From contig JAMYHX010000134.1 in NCBI GenBank assembly GCA_025529335.1, positions 24,252 through 88,251 on the forward strand: a stretch of 64,000 bases of DNA, given 5' to 3'. The translations under genes were made by a program, and so were the position numbers. The DNA comes from Rhizopus sp. PT2906 (Eukaryota > Mucoromycota > Mucoromycetes > Mucorales > Rhizopodaceae). This document shows, piece after piece, positions 23,601-36,121 of this stretch. A model generated the notes under the pieces. The model was not told the origin of the DNA, ran no database searches, and saw nothing but the letters and a program-made list of their open reading frames with translations. Position 1 is the stretch's first letter. Each line of letters begins with the position of its first letter.

Positions 23601-23921
23601 TAAAGAGAGAGTTGTGTCGTCTATTCGATATACATGCTTCAAACTGAATTCCAAGTAACTAACATCGGTTTCACTACAGCTAATGTAGTTCCAACAAGTG
23701 ATCATGACTTGGCAATGTAAGATCTCTTTTCGCATAATGTCTACATTGCAAGGCAGTGAATATTCTCCGTCGAGATCTGTGAATAATATAGTGCCCATTC
23801 GATTGCCACATGTCTTGTCATCAGGCACGATGCTTAATCTGCCAATCAAGCCAACCTGCTCGATCGAGGAAGTAGTACTGTGACCTAATAGCAACAGGTC
23901 TTCTACAGTAAGCGAATTCAT
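20662..23921 (-). CDS. CTC1: CTC1-like CST telomere complex subunit, 1,063 aa
   Basis: Two exons: 23921-23520 and 23451-20662, with a 68-nt intron. The protein is large and mostly beta-rich with low charge, as expected for a string of OB folds. The strongest clue is in the C-terminal third: HRILCSITNIVKFYTTARC, then a four-cysteine zinc ribbon (ARCTRCRSVYKENECTNCHT) at about residue 920-945, followed by an OB strand ending EVDISDGTIPGTV. CTC1 proteins have a zinc ribbon placed this way in a C-terminal OB fold. The N-terminus (GLIGRLSIVPDDK) and the start of exon 2 (GESVHVLGKVTAI) also look like OB strands. CTC1 with STN1 and TEN1 binds telomeric ssDNA and guides polymerase alpha fill-in. Human CTC1 is about 1,217 residues. 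The family call is from pattern only; another multi-OB protein is possible. It converges on the NBR1-like gene with a 102-bp gap. Confidence 0.62.
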
Positions 23922-26900
23922 CCTGCCGAAGCAAGAAAATAAGACATCAACATGATGGATTGTATGAAATATAATGTGACTTGCGTATAATGAAGTGAAA
24001 TGAAGATCAACAAGTCACTTCAAAAAAGGGAATACGCATGAAAAAGAAACCGCAGGAGTGACACAAAAAGTAAAATAAGCTCTATTATCTATTAGGAACG
24101 ATTTAAATAAAAGGTAGATATTTTATACTTTATATGCCTGAAGAAGAGCTTATCTGAAAGATGTTCATAGTCATAATAAAGCAAATGTAGTTATTGTATT
24201 GTTGTTTTAATGAAGTAACAAGAAGGCGCTTGGTACCAAAAACGCGCATGTACAGTAGATAGCCCTAAAAGTCAAGCTGCAGTAATGTCTTATTATGTTG
24301 TGGTTTTCAGGACTAGAAAGCATTGTTCAAGATTTATTATCAACACTTTTACCTTGTCTTTGCTGTTGTTCTTCAAAAGCTTTACCCAGTCTTTCCAGAC
24401 GCTTCGTCTCCTTTAGTGCTTCACTAGAGTCGTCAGACTGACTGAATAAAGATAAAGAATGTAACATATTCCACTATTTTGATATAAGGGAATTAGAACG
24501 GCCAAACATAAAAATAGAAGTTAAAGCTATTTTGCGTGTCCTAAATAAAAAAGTACGGCTTATATAGAAATGCACCCAATCTAATGTTGAAATGAAGGCC
24601 ATCAGAGTTAGATTAGGAATGACATTCAACTCATTCTCATTTTTATGAATTGCATCATTCATCTTCACAAGGAATTATATGATTTCAAGTCCTGTGATGT
24701 TTCTGAAGTAACAAACAGCGATGTTTTACTGTTTTTGCAGCATCTCAACGTTCATTTTCATCCATAGCCTTCTCTTCTTCATGCAGTTGAAAAACTCCGC
24801 ACAGGAGTAACCGTTGTCGATCAAGAGATTATGTTTATGGCGATTGTGGAGCCATATAGTCAGGGGAAAGTAATGTATATTCACACTGAAATAAGTGCGA
24901 GTACCATCCCATCCCTTTTATAGGCCATTGTCTGTGATGATTCATGAAGAAGCAATGGTTCAAAGCGTAAACCCAAGCAGGAAGAAGGGCCTGTTTTTTT
25001 TGAGTTTAAAACTTCTTCGGTAGGATGGTGACTCCTTATAAATTGTCATGGTTTTAAAAGTTTATAACATTCGCGAAATGAAATTGTCCATAAGCAAAGA
25101 CTTGGTGTTGAAAATGGATATCTATATATATTTCCGATTTTAGATTATATACTATCGCAAAGCAAACGGGATACAAGAAGCATTTGAGATAATGGCTAGG
25201 CCAGGCTTCTAGACATCGCACGCTCTGTTTCTGTACGATATGTTATGAAGAATAGTATTAAAAACAAGAAAAAAAAACCAGTAAGAGGAAAGCCAGAGGC
25301 TTTGTTGCAATTGATTTAGATTTTAAACTTTCATTGTGAGTTCGTAGTTTGTTCTGTGATTTATTAAATCGTGCACAGTCATTCATGAATAAGATAGTTT
25401 AATCGATAACGTAATGGATAAGATAAACTGGTCTGAATCAAGCAAAGAGATGATTATTATTGTTTGAATATCCACATGTAGAGTAGGAAGGGTTCAAAAG
25501 CAAGGTTGAACAGAATTAGGAAATGGAACCTCCTTGATGTAATGCCCAGCCTTAACGAATGCTGTATAAAATACAACCATTAATATGGACTATAATATAA
25601 ATTGTTTAAAAGATGCTCATAAGCTAGAATAATAAATCCAAATCTATGCTGTGTATGGTTCATTTAACTATTGTATTGTTTTCTTAAGGAAGAGTATAAT
25701 ATCGTATATTTTCTTTTTTTTTGCTTGTTTACTCTATTATAAATTACTTTAAAGGGACGCGCGACTCTTTGGAAGACTGCTTTAATGTTTGATAAATATT
25801 TATTAATACATTTTCTTAGTAATACATAATGAATCCACCAATATCTCCTAAAGGATTGTTGAAGACGTAACAAAAGTATAAAATAATATACTTTCATGTT
25901 ATTATTTATTCTTGGAACTTATCAAAGAATTTTGATTCAACCGAGTAGCAGCCTTCATTCCCTTTTTTTTGTTGTTTTTGATTCAGTACGATACGCTTTT
26001 TATCACAATAAAGATATATTTTCCTAGAAACAACATCTTAATAATCTATGTTTCAATAGTTTGTTATGATCTATAGAGAAATCTTGTTTTTTTTTAGCTT
26101 ATAATGCCACAATTCACTGTGTATAATGGCATGGATCAAAATGACTGTAAGGAAATTAATGCAAAATAATTGGCTTCTTTTTTAAATTTACACTGTGTAT
26201 AAACACTTAAACTTTTCGGTACTTTAATATAAGTAGACCTTTGACGCATTTCTCGAGAAAGATAGAGAGCAAGTATTGTGAATCATATTGAAATATCTAT
26301 TTTATAATACATCTTTTTTGCTTTCCTCATATTATTAATATTCCTCGAGCAAAACATATAATAAGCCAACTATGCAAACTCTATGATTTGCTTTTAATTT
26401 TGAATAGCTATAAATTGATAAGCGATTTTGTTTCAAACATGTTTGTCCCTAATCAAAAGATGCGTTACACATGCACCTTTTACAAAATATAAAAGTAGTA
26501 CCCTATAAGTTCTGTTCACTCTGTGACTTATTAATCCGTTACAATCAGAGTAAACTATGTTTATAATTCATTACTTTGTATTAGAGAATACAGACAACTA
26601 TCACTTAGAGACGCTATTTACATGTATTACATAATAAAGACATATAAGAATAAAAATGAGCATATTTCCTTTCAGTCCTTCTCTAAAATACACTTGATAT
26701 AATTCTACTATGAATCATAGCATCTTACAATTTATTCTATCAGAAACTAGCAAAGGATTGAAATCAAGGGAAAAAAGGGGCCACTGTTCTATTTGTTGAT
26801 CTGACTGTTACTAAAAAAAGAAGCAGCGGTGATACAAAGTACAATAAAAATATTCCACATCTATTGTACCCTGGTAGCACAAGCTTTTATTGTCGTATTA

Positions 26901-26984
26901 CCAGCGAGTACGATGTCTTCTCCTTCTCACACTTTCACACTATATTTCCTTTCTTTCTTTTATTCTTTCCTTTTCTTTAAATCC
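23922..26984. other. 3 kb gene-poor AT-rich interval with coding-like fragments
   Basis: No complete gene is supported. Two fragments look coding. On the minus strand, 24460-24327 encodes SQSDDSSEALKETKRLERLG, then KAFEEQQQRQGKS, to a TGA. The same frame upstream is open to 24668 apart from one TAG. On the plus strand, 24788-24870 reads EKLRTGVTVVDQEIMFMAIV, then EPYSQGK, and can be spliced to 24924-24947 (AIVCDDS, stop). Both have protein-like composition but no recognised family and no complete start-to-stop structure. The remainder is AT-rich, with the last ~70 bases forming the C/T-rich leader of the next gene. Confidence 0.45.
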
Positions 26985-28093
26985 ATGCGATTACAGTTGT
27001 CTTCAAAATTGTTGCTTATATTTTTACAAGCACTATTGTTATTATTATGTACAGTGGACTGTCAGTCACTTCCACTGGAAATATCTAATACATCAAAAGA
27101 ACCATCAAAAACACCAGCTTCGACCACACCTCCAGTTATAGTACCAACAGTTGCACCATCTTCAACCACAACCACAACCACAACCACTGTTGCTCCTCCT
27201 CCCCCTCCACCATCTTCATCCGCTCCTACCACAACTACTCTATCTACCCTAGCACCTTCTAGCTCTGCTTCCAGTAGCATCGTATTACCTCCATCAACTA
27301 CAACTACAGTCGCTTCTTCAAGTGCCAGGCCTTCATCTACCACTACAACCCTGTCAAGCACCTCTTCCTCCAGCTCAACTACAACTAGCACAAAATCCGC
27401 TACTTCTTCAGCTCCATCCGCCTCTAACTCTTTACCCTCTCAGCCTCAAGACACTACTCCCATTATCGTTGGTTCTGTTGTTGGTGGTGTAGGTAAGAAA
27501 CAAAAAAGAGAGAAAGAAAAAAAAATATACATTTGTCCTTTTAAGTCTAATTTTTTTTTTAAATTACAGTCGGCCTTGCATTAATCGGTGGTATTATCGC
27601 ATGTATTAGTCGTCGTGGTGGATGTACTAAGAGAAGAGATCGCAAGAAGAAACCTGAATTTGAAGATTATGGATTGGGTGATTTCCCGCCACACCAAAAC
27701 ATTGCTCCAGCTGCTACAGTCACTGCTGCCACTAAGCCTCTCTCTCCTACTATACCAAGATTAAATGATCAGGGTAACTATTATAATGAAGATTATAATA
27801 ACTATGGCTATCAACAAGGAGATTATGGCATGCAAAACCCACAACATGGAGGTTACTATTATCCTCAAATGCATCAACAAGAGTATTATGATGATAATGG
27901 TTATTATTATGACACTAGTTCAGGTATGGGTTCTACTGCTGTATATTCCCCACAACAACCCATGCACCAAGGATATAACGCTCAAGGTTACGCTCCAAAT
28001 AATATGGTGCCTCAAGGTGTCCATCAACAAGATATTTATAAGCCAGATGATACAAAGGTTCCTGTTCACACTGGTGGTGGACAGTCCAAATGA
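26985..28093 (+). CDS. Mucin-like type I single-pass membrane protein, 343 aa
   Basis: Exons 26985-27492 and 27570-28093 are separated by a 77-nt intron. The chosen start gives a clean signal peptide (MRLQLSSKLLLIFLQALLLL, cleavage near VDC-QS). The frame stays open upstream, but that part is C/T-rich leader-like sequence. The ectodomain is about 140 residues of Ser/Thr/Pro/Ala with Thr runs and a run of seven prolines, expected to be heavily O-glycosylated. One TM segment follows (PIIVGSVVGGV joined by the splice to VGLALIGGIIACI), then a basic stop-transfer (SRRGGCTKRRDRKKK) and a Tyr/Gln/Asn/Gly-rich cytoplasmic tail (NYYNEDYNNYGYQQGDYG). The overall plan matches fungal cell-wall stress sensors of the Mid2/WSC type, but no WSC domain is present. 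The sensor role is inference. Confidence 0.8.
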
Positions 28094-28405
28094 TAGAATA
28101 TGCAATGGTCATTAATTCTCTTTATATAATTTTATCTAATACTATTAAAGTTACTGTTTTTTATATTTAATACAAAATGAGAGATATTTATATTTATTAC
28201 ATAAGTTAAAGGGGCATAAGTTACATAAATATTTATAATAAGGAAGGGTGCTTTTAAATATATGTTGTTTTTTTTTTTACAAATTAGGAATTAAGGATGG
28301 GGATAGTATGCAAATAAAATAAAAAGCTTATTCTAATAACAAATTTACAAATAAAGAGTGAGTAACATATACAAAATAAATAAGTATAAAATATAAATAA
28401 ATAAA
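28094..28405. other. Convergent 3' interval
   Basis: AT-rich 3' flanks of the mucin-like gene (+) and the Sel1-repeat gene (-). AATAAA-like stretches occur on both strands. I see no other feature. Confidence 0.55.
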
Positions 28406-31400
28406 TTAGTTTCGTTCGTCTGAGCAATCAGACCTGAATCCCATAACACTGCATTGAGTCTCTTTTGCATGCTTACGGGCTTCCATCGCGCGTTGCTTGT
28501 ACGCATGTGCTTCTTCAAGATTGATTTCCTGTCCAAGTAAACCTAGTTCATAGCATTTACCAATGTATTCTAATGCCTCAGGGTCATCCAACATTTCGGC
28601 GTTTCTCCAGTAATCAAAGGCCGTTTCGTATTCACCCTTCTTCTCAAAATATTTGGCTAGAACAATCATCGCTTTCAGTTCACTGTTGTTATTCTCTTCA
28701 ATGAGTATCTCGAGACCTCTTTTTTCACTTTCTGAGCTGTGAGGGTCCACCCAGTTGTTGAGTAGATAAACACCGACTTTAAATTTGGCGTCTCTGTTGC
28801 CTAGGTTGTATGACATCAGGAACCAGTCATAGGCAGCCTTTCGAAGTGAATTGGTAGGTCTAAGGCCCGATAAAGCTAGATTCGTCTCTTCCAAACAACC
28901 AAGAGCATACTCAGCAATACCATCTTGAGTACCAAGAGATCGTGCTTTTGTATACCAGCGCTTAGCCTCAGCAAGATTTTGCTCCACAGAGAGTCCCTGT
29001 TCATAAAAGGTGCCAATCTTGATCATGGTCAAAAGATGCCTTGGGTTCTTTTCATAGGCACGTGTGTAATAGCTGAGCGAAGTTTCGTAATTCTGGCCCA
29101 TCTTGTAAACAACTTGGTCCTGAACAACACCGATAAATCCAGTAAAGTAAAGTTCACCCAGTTGATAGCTTGCATCACCACAGCCCAAAAAGTGTGCCTC
29201 TAGTAGGTCTTCTACGCCTTCTTCGTATAAACCAGCCTTCATTTCCAACATGCCTAGTTCATAAAAGGCAGGGCCATGATTTCGACTAGCGGCCAAACGA
29301 AGATAATCAGCAGCATTTTTTAAATTGGAAGCGGCGCCTTCTTGTCGAACTGCAGTTTGCATCTTCTTCTTGATCATGTACTTGGCGTAGTAATAGCATG
29401 CTTCTGTATGACCCAAATTAGCAGCTTTGCGGAAGTAAGTGATTGCCTTTCCTAATGATTCAGGTGTGCCTTGAGATTCATAGTACTGAGCAAGCTTGAA
29501 TGTAGCGTCCTTGTTGTTGTGGGCAGCATTATAAAGCGTAGGAAACAAGTCGGCTGCATTGGTGGATCCGTTTCGTTGAGATATCTCTGCTAGCTTTTCG
29601 TACATTTCGTTACTCTTCAAGAAAGCACAGGCCTTATTATAGTACTCCATTGCCGTAATATCGTCTTTAGAAACTCCATGGCCAAGTTCAAAGCATTGTC
29701 CTAAGCGGAATTGACCGTAGCTGAGTATCATGCGAGCATTATAATCAAGTGAGTGGTCTGTTTCAAATGGAGCCATAAGCGCTGAAAGGCGTCTAATAGT
29801 CTGAGTTTTACGATTAGCAGGATACTTCATCTCGTAATACAAGAGCATAATTTGGCTTAGAGGCTCATGTGGAATCTCACGTAACCAGTCAACTGCTTGG
29901 CGCTCCATATCATACAAGCTGTAAGTAATAGCAGCAGCCAACTTCATTTGTATAAACTCCTTTGGGTAATCTTCCGCGGGATTCTTCATTCGAGTAGAGC
30001 GTAGAAAAACCGTAGTTTCAGTTACTCTTCCTTGAAAATTGATCAATGTCTTGTTACTTTCTTCTACAAAAGTGAAGCATGCATCAGCCAGATCTTCTTT
30101 TCCTTTAGAAGTACCATAGAGATAGCCTAGTTCAAGGCGAGCTAGAACATGGTCAAGTTTGCAAGATTTGGATAAATAAGCTTCAGCTTTTTCTCTGTTA
30201 TTCAGAATGTTGGAATTATGAAGTATTACGAGACCTATATGACAAATTTAAAGTTAGTTATCCAAATAAGGCACTGATTTCTTTCTTGGTTAGTTACCTT
30301 TGTAGTACAATAGATCAGCTGTTGCTTCTTTTGTTTCTCTGCTTTCACCAAGCTTTTTAAGTAAATTCTCCAGCATGTTTAGTTGCGACTCCAATTTCTT
30401 ATCTTGATAAGACTCATAGTACGTTTTGACAAGCTTTGATCGAATGTTGACCTCCAGTAAAGCATCAGGTGCATTATCAGCTGTCTGATCATTATTTGCC
30501 TTATAGCGTAGGGCATCTTCATACAGCGAAATGGCCGATGACTTGTTGCATTCTTTACATATTTCTTTTTCATGACATCTGGCTAAATTAAGTGTTAATT
30601 TATGCACGTCCTCTGTAACTATATCTACGATCTTACCAAGCAAGAAATAGGGCAAAAACAAGTTCTTTCCATTAACACCAACCATTTCCTGAAGATAGTT
30701 GAATACCATGTCTTTACTTCGTGCCTTTCCTTGATTCTCTAGCAACACCAGCTTAGCAGCTTCTAGACGAGCTACCCAACCGGCTGTCTCGTTCACATTA
30801 TTGAATCTAGCTATTTCTAAATACTTTTTGAGAGCAAGTGATTTTTTGCCACAAGCATTCAAAAATTGTGCAAATGCAACGCTCATTCTGCATAAATCTG
30901 CGTTAGTCTTTGTTTGTGCAACTGTTTGAGTAATCTTACTTTTGGGTATTTGGGCCTTCTGATCGCTGAAAAATTTCTATTGTTCTTGAAACGTCATTCG
31001 CAGTCATCTTTGGGATAAATGTACATACGAATCTGCCTGACTTGTGATCTGCGAGTTCCAAGGCTTTCCAAAGACAATGTAATGCAAATCGAGTTTTAAC
31101 GTCAGTATTGTTGTATGATTCTTCTTTAGCCATTTGGTACATGCTCCAAAGAGCTTGGTGGTTACTTGCTGAGCTTCTCAGGATGGGTTCGTAAGATTCA
31201 GATGGGTCAGTGAGCTTATTGATGACTAAGGCAAGCATACGGTAGGCTGCGGGATTCTGTGCAGATGCATTGCGGTTGAGCTCGTTGTAAAGTTGCTTTA
31301 CATTAATTGAACTGTACTGAGTATTGCCCTTGACGAAATAGTCAGCCAAATAGAGAATAGCTTCGGTGTTGTTATGTCTTGCTGCTAAGCTAAAGTACTC

Positions 31401-33680
31401 AAATGCCGTTTCAAGATTGCGCGTAACAGGTGCCAAACCATGAAAATAGTAAATGCCCACTTGCGTTTGAGCTTCCACATGATTTAAACTAGCCGCTTTG
31501 AAGAAGAACTGGAAAGCATCTTGACGTTGGAACTGCTGATGAGTAACTTCGCCATCTCTAAGCATGAGGCCCACCTTGTATAGTGACTTGACATTGTTCA
31601 TCTGAGCACCTTTCAAGAAATAATGAAATGCCTTGTTTACATCCTTTGTAGCAATCGTAGAGTTATCGTGAGCCAGAACGCCTTCATAGTAGGCCCAGGC
31701 AAGCCAATAATGAGCCTCTGGGTAGTTGTGCTGGTCAGACAACTTTTGCAAGAGCTGCACAGCGTATTGAGGGTTCTTCTCGGCGCCACCAATACCGTTG
31801 AATGTCCAAATGGCGATGCGGACCGTAGCCTCACACCGTATAGAAGCGATGTTCCAATTTTTCTCGTCATACGACGTTGGGTTGAAGTTCATGACCGATA
31901 CAAATTCTTGATAAGCAATTTCTGGATTTATTTTCATGAACAGCAGACCACGAGACAGCTTGGCGGCAATGCTATCTTTGTATCTTTCAAAGATTTGGGC
32001 AGCTTCCATTCGATCAATGGTACAGCCTAGACCAAGGATGAACATTTGACCAAGAATAATATTGGCGACTTCGTCACCACAGTCGGCAGCTTTTTTAATG
32101 TACTGAAAGGCAACTTCGGGTTTCTTGGGTGTACCAATGCCTAAAAGGAAGAATAAGCCTAACTTTCGGAGAGCTAGAGTGTTCTTGATAGGCAGTCCAC
32201 GATCATCTGTCTGTGTAAAATTGGCAGCCTCAGCAACATATTGAAATGCAGCGTCTTCATTGCCAGCTTTCAAGTGAATGATACCAATGACGTATTTTGT
32301 AAGACCATATATAGGGCTAGCAGAAGACAGTCTGACACGCTGGCCATATTTTGCTGCGGTTTGGAATTGCTGTTCTTGATCATAGTAGGTAGCTAATAGA
32401 AAAGATGCAAGCGAATGACCCTAAAAAGGAAAGTAGTGAGTGTGCGAGTTTTTCCCTAAAGCCACACTTGTCCCTCCATTCCCCCGCACTAAATAGCTCG
32501 AGGGGAACACAGGAGTAAGGGGCAAAGTTCCTTGTGTTACCTGATTAGAAGCTTCAATTAATGCTTTAATGGCATCTTCTGCCTTGAATGTAGATACATG
32601 GTGATAAAGGACAGTGATAGCAAATGATACTTTGGCTTCCACCAAGCCAGCCATGGCAGCTTCATGATACAATTGGCATGCCTGATCAAGGTTGCCACGT
32701 TCTTGCGTATATATGCCCAAGATGTAAGTAGCGTGAGCATTTCCATTCTTTTGAGCGTCACAAAGATAGATTAAACCTTGCTGTTGGTGATGGCTGTAGC
32801 GGTCATCGTCTTCGTTGTATTCTGCCTCATAGAGCATTCTTCCTGCGCGGTATTGAGCAAACGAGATTAAGGTTTTTGTACGAGGATTCAAGTCTTGGTA
32901 TACTTGGCTACCGTGTGCTGCTATGGCCTCAAAGAGTTCAAAAGCATGTGCAGGGCTGTAGCCTTTGTTTAGAGGAGATAGGTAATAAAGGGCCTGTGTA
33001 TAAAGATTACAAAAGTAGCGCTCGTAATTGGACTTTGAGATGGCCAGGTGCGTATCAAAAATAATCTTGGGCGTACCACCACCCATACTGTCAGCGTGAT
33101 GAGCGGGTGGGTCTAGGTCAGCAATCTGATATTGTCTAACATCAGATTGTACAAGACTTGATCTACTGGATGACTGCGCACGAACTGCTATTTTAGGACT
33201 ATCGAACGAATACGTGGTAATTTCTGAACGAGAATCTGACGAGATGTGTGAGAACAGAGCCTCCTCCAGAGTCATGTTTGCAGAAGAGGTAGCTGAGGAA
33301 ATAGTCGAGTATTCGTCTGAGGATTGGCGGTAAGCTCTGTTGACGCATTGCTCGAGTTTATTAATGTAATCTTGTGTTTTTGGCAGATCGCCCTGAATGT
33401 TTATAAATCGACCCATATCTGACTCTTCATTAGCCTCACTTGTTATCGTAGGCGGCGGTGGTTGAGATTGCGGTGGTTGCGACGGTCGATCGAGAATTAA
33501 ATCCTTTTTTGGTGATTGTGTCTCCAGTGACTGCTTCCGTGATGATTCAATGATGTTATCGTGTAAAGGCGTTGTTATGTTGTCAATTGATTTCGTAGGC
33601 TTTTGTATTGGTTTTGCTGTAGGTTTCTTTTGTTTTGGTGAGAATAAACTCACCATACGTGATAGTATACTCTTTGCCAT
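28406..33680 (-). CDS. Giant Sel1-repeat (HCP-like) protein, 1,679 aa
   Basis: Four exons: 33680-32541, 32420-30940, 30887-30298 and 30234-28406. The 52-nt intron 30939-30888 (GTAAGA, ACTAAC branch site, ATGCAG) joins what would otherwise look like two adjacent genes. The N-terminus (about 230 residues) is disordered, with Pro/Gln and Ser-rich stretches (RPSQPPQSQPPPP). The rest is alpha-solenoid made of Sel1-like repeats, for example AFQYVAEAANF, AHYWLAWAYYEG, AFEYFSLAARHNNTEAILYL, AITYFRKAANLGHTEACYYY and AKRWYTKARSLGTQDGIAEY. Such repeats are protein-interaction scaffolds (Hrd3/SEL1L, Skt5/Chs4). No catalytic domain, signal peptide or TM segment is seen, so it is probably a cytosolic adaptor. 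Its partner is unknown. The first intron is long for this window (120 nt). Confidence 0.9.
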
Positions 33681-36121
33681 TCTTTTTTATAAATTAAAGA
33701 AATATTATATAATACAAGTATACAAGGATTGGAAGGCGTAAGAGATAATTGAATTGAAAGAACAAGAAAAGAAAGAGAAAAAGAGAGGGAAAAAAGAAAA
33801 AGGGAAATAGACAAATGTAAATTTATAGACGTAGATTCTTTTTATAACGTGGTCACCTGACAAGTTGTTTGAAACGCAGACTTATCTTCTGACGAGTGAA
33901 TGAGGGTTTACTTGGTAATATAGTGGTGACGACGATGACCAAGTATAAAAAAAAGAGAAAGCTTTCGTTGATAATATGATCTAATTACTTATTATATAAC
34001 GAGGCTTATAATTATATTTATTTTTATTTCCCTACTTTATGATTTCAATTTGTTTATGCTGTGCAATGATAATTTCCAATGTTTACTGCACAGGCCAACT
34101 TTATATGTTTATGTAACCACAATAACAAATACTTCTTGACATGAATTTTTTTTTAAATGGTTACTATGGGCTTTTAATTAAAAAAGGAAATATTCAGATC
34201 ATTCATAACTCATATGATGTGCATTAAGGTGGAAAGGGTGTTGTATAGACGCTTTGTTTTTTATTCTACCAAAAACAGAAAATGAAAATAAGCTGCGGAT
34301 ATTGAAATGAATATACCTTGATCCCTTACTTTCCCCTTTTCTTTTTTCTTTTTTTGCACAACAATGCAAAAGAGAACACATTTCTATTTTCCTTATAAAA
34401 CCACAAGATGAGAAGTGCTTTGTTATATATTTCTCACTCTTGTCTTTTTATAGAACAATAAGCCCTAAAGGGCTTTTATTCCTTTTTTGTTAAATAAGGG
34501 GGAGGCTTTATGATCTTTTCTTTTTTTATACACGTAGATTTCATCATTGACTTTATTACCAAATCCATCATGATGAGACCATCATGGTGCGTAATCTGAT
34601 ACGAAAAGAGGAATTGCCTATTTTATTATACACACGAAATGACGATTGGTTGAGGTTCATTTATTTATTAATAGAGAAAAATATTATCATAGTGATGATT
34701 TTGTTATACAATACCTTGATTTGAATATGGACTGGAAAACATAAAGTGATGCAATATCTCATGCTTTATCAACCCTGTTACCGAGGGGGAGATACAGGCT
34801 CATGAATTTGACACTTGTTCCGAGCATAAAAAGTGATTTTGTCCCATATAAATCATCCCACTTTCTTCCGCCCTTCCGAAATCCTTTCCGTTAGAGACAG
34901 CTTAGGTTAGGATCTCTGTGTTGCTGTATTATGGCTGCTTTAAATCATAAAGTTCTAGAAAAAAAAGGAAAGAAAAAATAAAAGAAATGTTGTCATAACA
35001 TGTGAAATGAGTTTATATTTAGGCTGTTTCTTTTTTTTACTTTTCACTTGACAAGTGCTTTTTCAAGGCATACATTTTTCGAAGAATATTTACGGATGTT
35101 AAATTTTGACAACTTCTTCTTTATTCTTAGTCATTTTCAACATTTCAGATTACAACTAGACATTCTCATTTAAAACCAGGAGGAAAAGAAAGACTATCCT
35201 TTAATGTTTTTACTTTAGAGAAGCCCAAAATTGTGTGAATGTAGCGCATTGCAGACACTATTCAATTGTCCCAAAAGTGCATAATGGCGGAGAGAAAGAA
35301 TCGAATAAAGAGACAGTCAAGCTTTCTCTCTCTCTCTCTCTCTCCCTCTGTCCCTTTATACCTAAAAAACCAGTCGAAGCGGAATTCATAGAGCGTGTCA
35401 TGAGGGATGTTGTTTGTCATGTGAAGAAAATTAGTTTTGTAATTTATTGCTCAACAGGAACCAAGACTACCTTGGGCCAAATGAACCACAGAGGAGTGGA
35501 AAAACCAAAAAAAAACGCTACATTATCGGATGAACTGTGCTTGGTCATTACTGATAATGGTGACAGAATCAGAGATATTTCGAGAAAGATGAAAAATACA
35601 AATCACTCTTAACTGGTGATATCATAGTTCCCTTTCCAATGGTAATTTCGAATCCTTTGGCTGTTTACAAGAGTAGATAAACATAAAAAAGATTCTGAGC
35701 AGACACTGGATGGTGTCTGCAAGAAGTATAGCTTGACTATGGTTGCATTAAGTAGCATTGTATCTAATAAAGTTGCAGCATGTCAAAGTATGTACGCACA
35801 TGCATGCAAACGAGGGGAAAGTAGAGGGTGGGGATGAGCAATTGTTTGTAGCATATTTCTATCCCATACTACGTCTTTTAATGTGTATAGAGTATTGTTG
35901 ATGACTTTTTCTTTACAATTTGTTGCGGTAACCTAACAGGGTCCCGGATTACAAGATATTAGATTAGATTACTCATTTCGTAATTACTCTTTTGAATTAT
36001 GTATTTCATTTTATTTGAAATAACTCTATTTATTGACAAAGGATATGCATGGATCGGGTGGATATCGAATCCTCATTATTAACATGATTCGTCTAACAAG
36101 ATCCTATTTTTATTATTTACA
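33681..36121. other. 2.4 kb intergenic region
   Basis: AT-rich sequence with scattered poly-A/T tracts. A plus-strand frame (35235-35612) spans a TC microsatellite; its distal part (FVIYCSTGTKTTLGQMNHRG) is protein-like but has no recognised family or gene structure. No RNA gene was recognised. Confidence 0.5.
35324..35344. repeat. (TC)n microsatellite
   Basis: About ten TC units, slightly degraded at the 3' end by ccctctgtcc. Confidence 0.9.

Noticed and set aside
26829..26984. In-frame N-terminal extension of the mucin-like protein
   Set aside because: The C/T-rich sequence looks like a 5' UTR, and only the Met at 26985 gives a clean signal peptide.
27062..27391. 109-codon minus-strand Val/Glu-rich frame
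   Set aside because: It is the complement of Thr/Ser repeats of the mucin-like gene; low-complexity shadow.
30886..30940. Gene boundary between two Sel1 proteins
   Set aside because: The gap is exactly a 52-nt intron with good donor, branch site and acceptor, and the frame is kept; treated as one gene.
35235..35612. 125-codon plus-strand frame
   Set aside because: It spans a TC microsatellite and has no recognised family or splice context; at most an old fragment.
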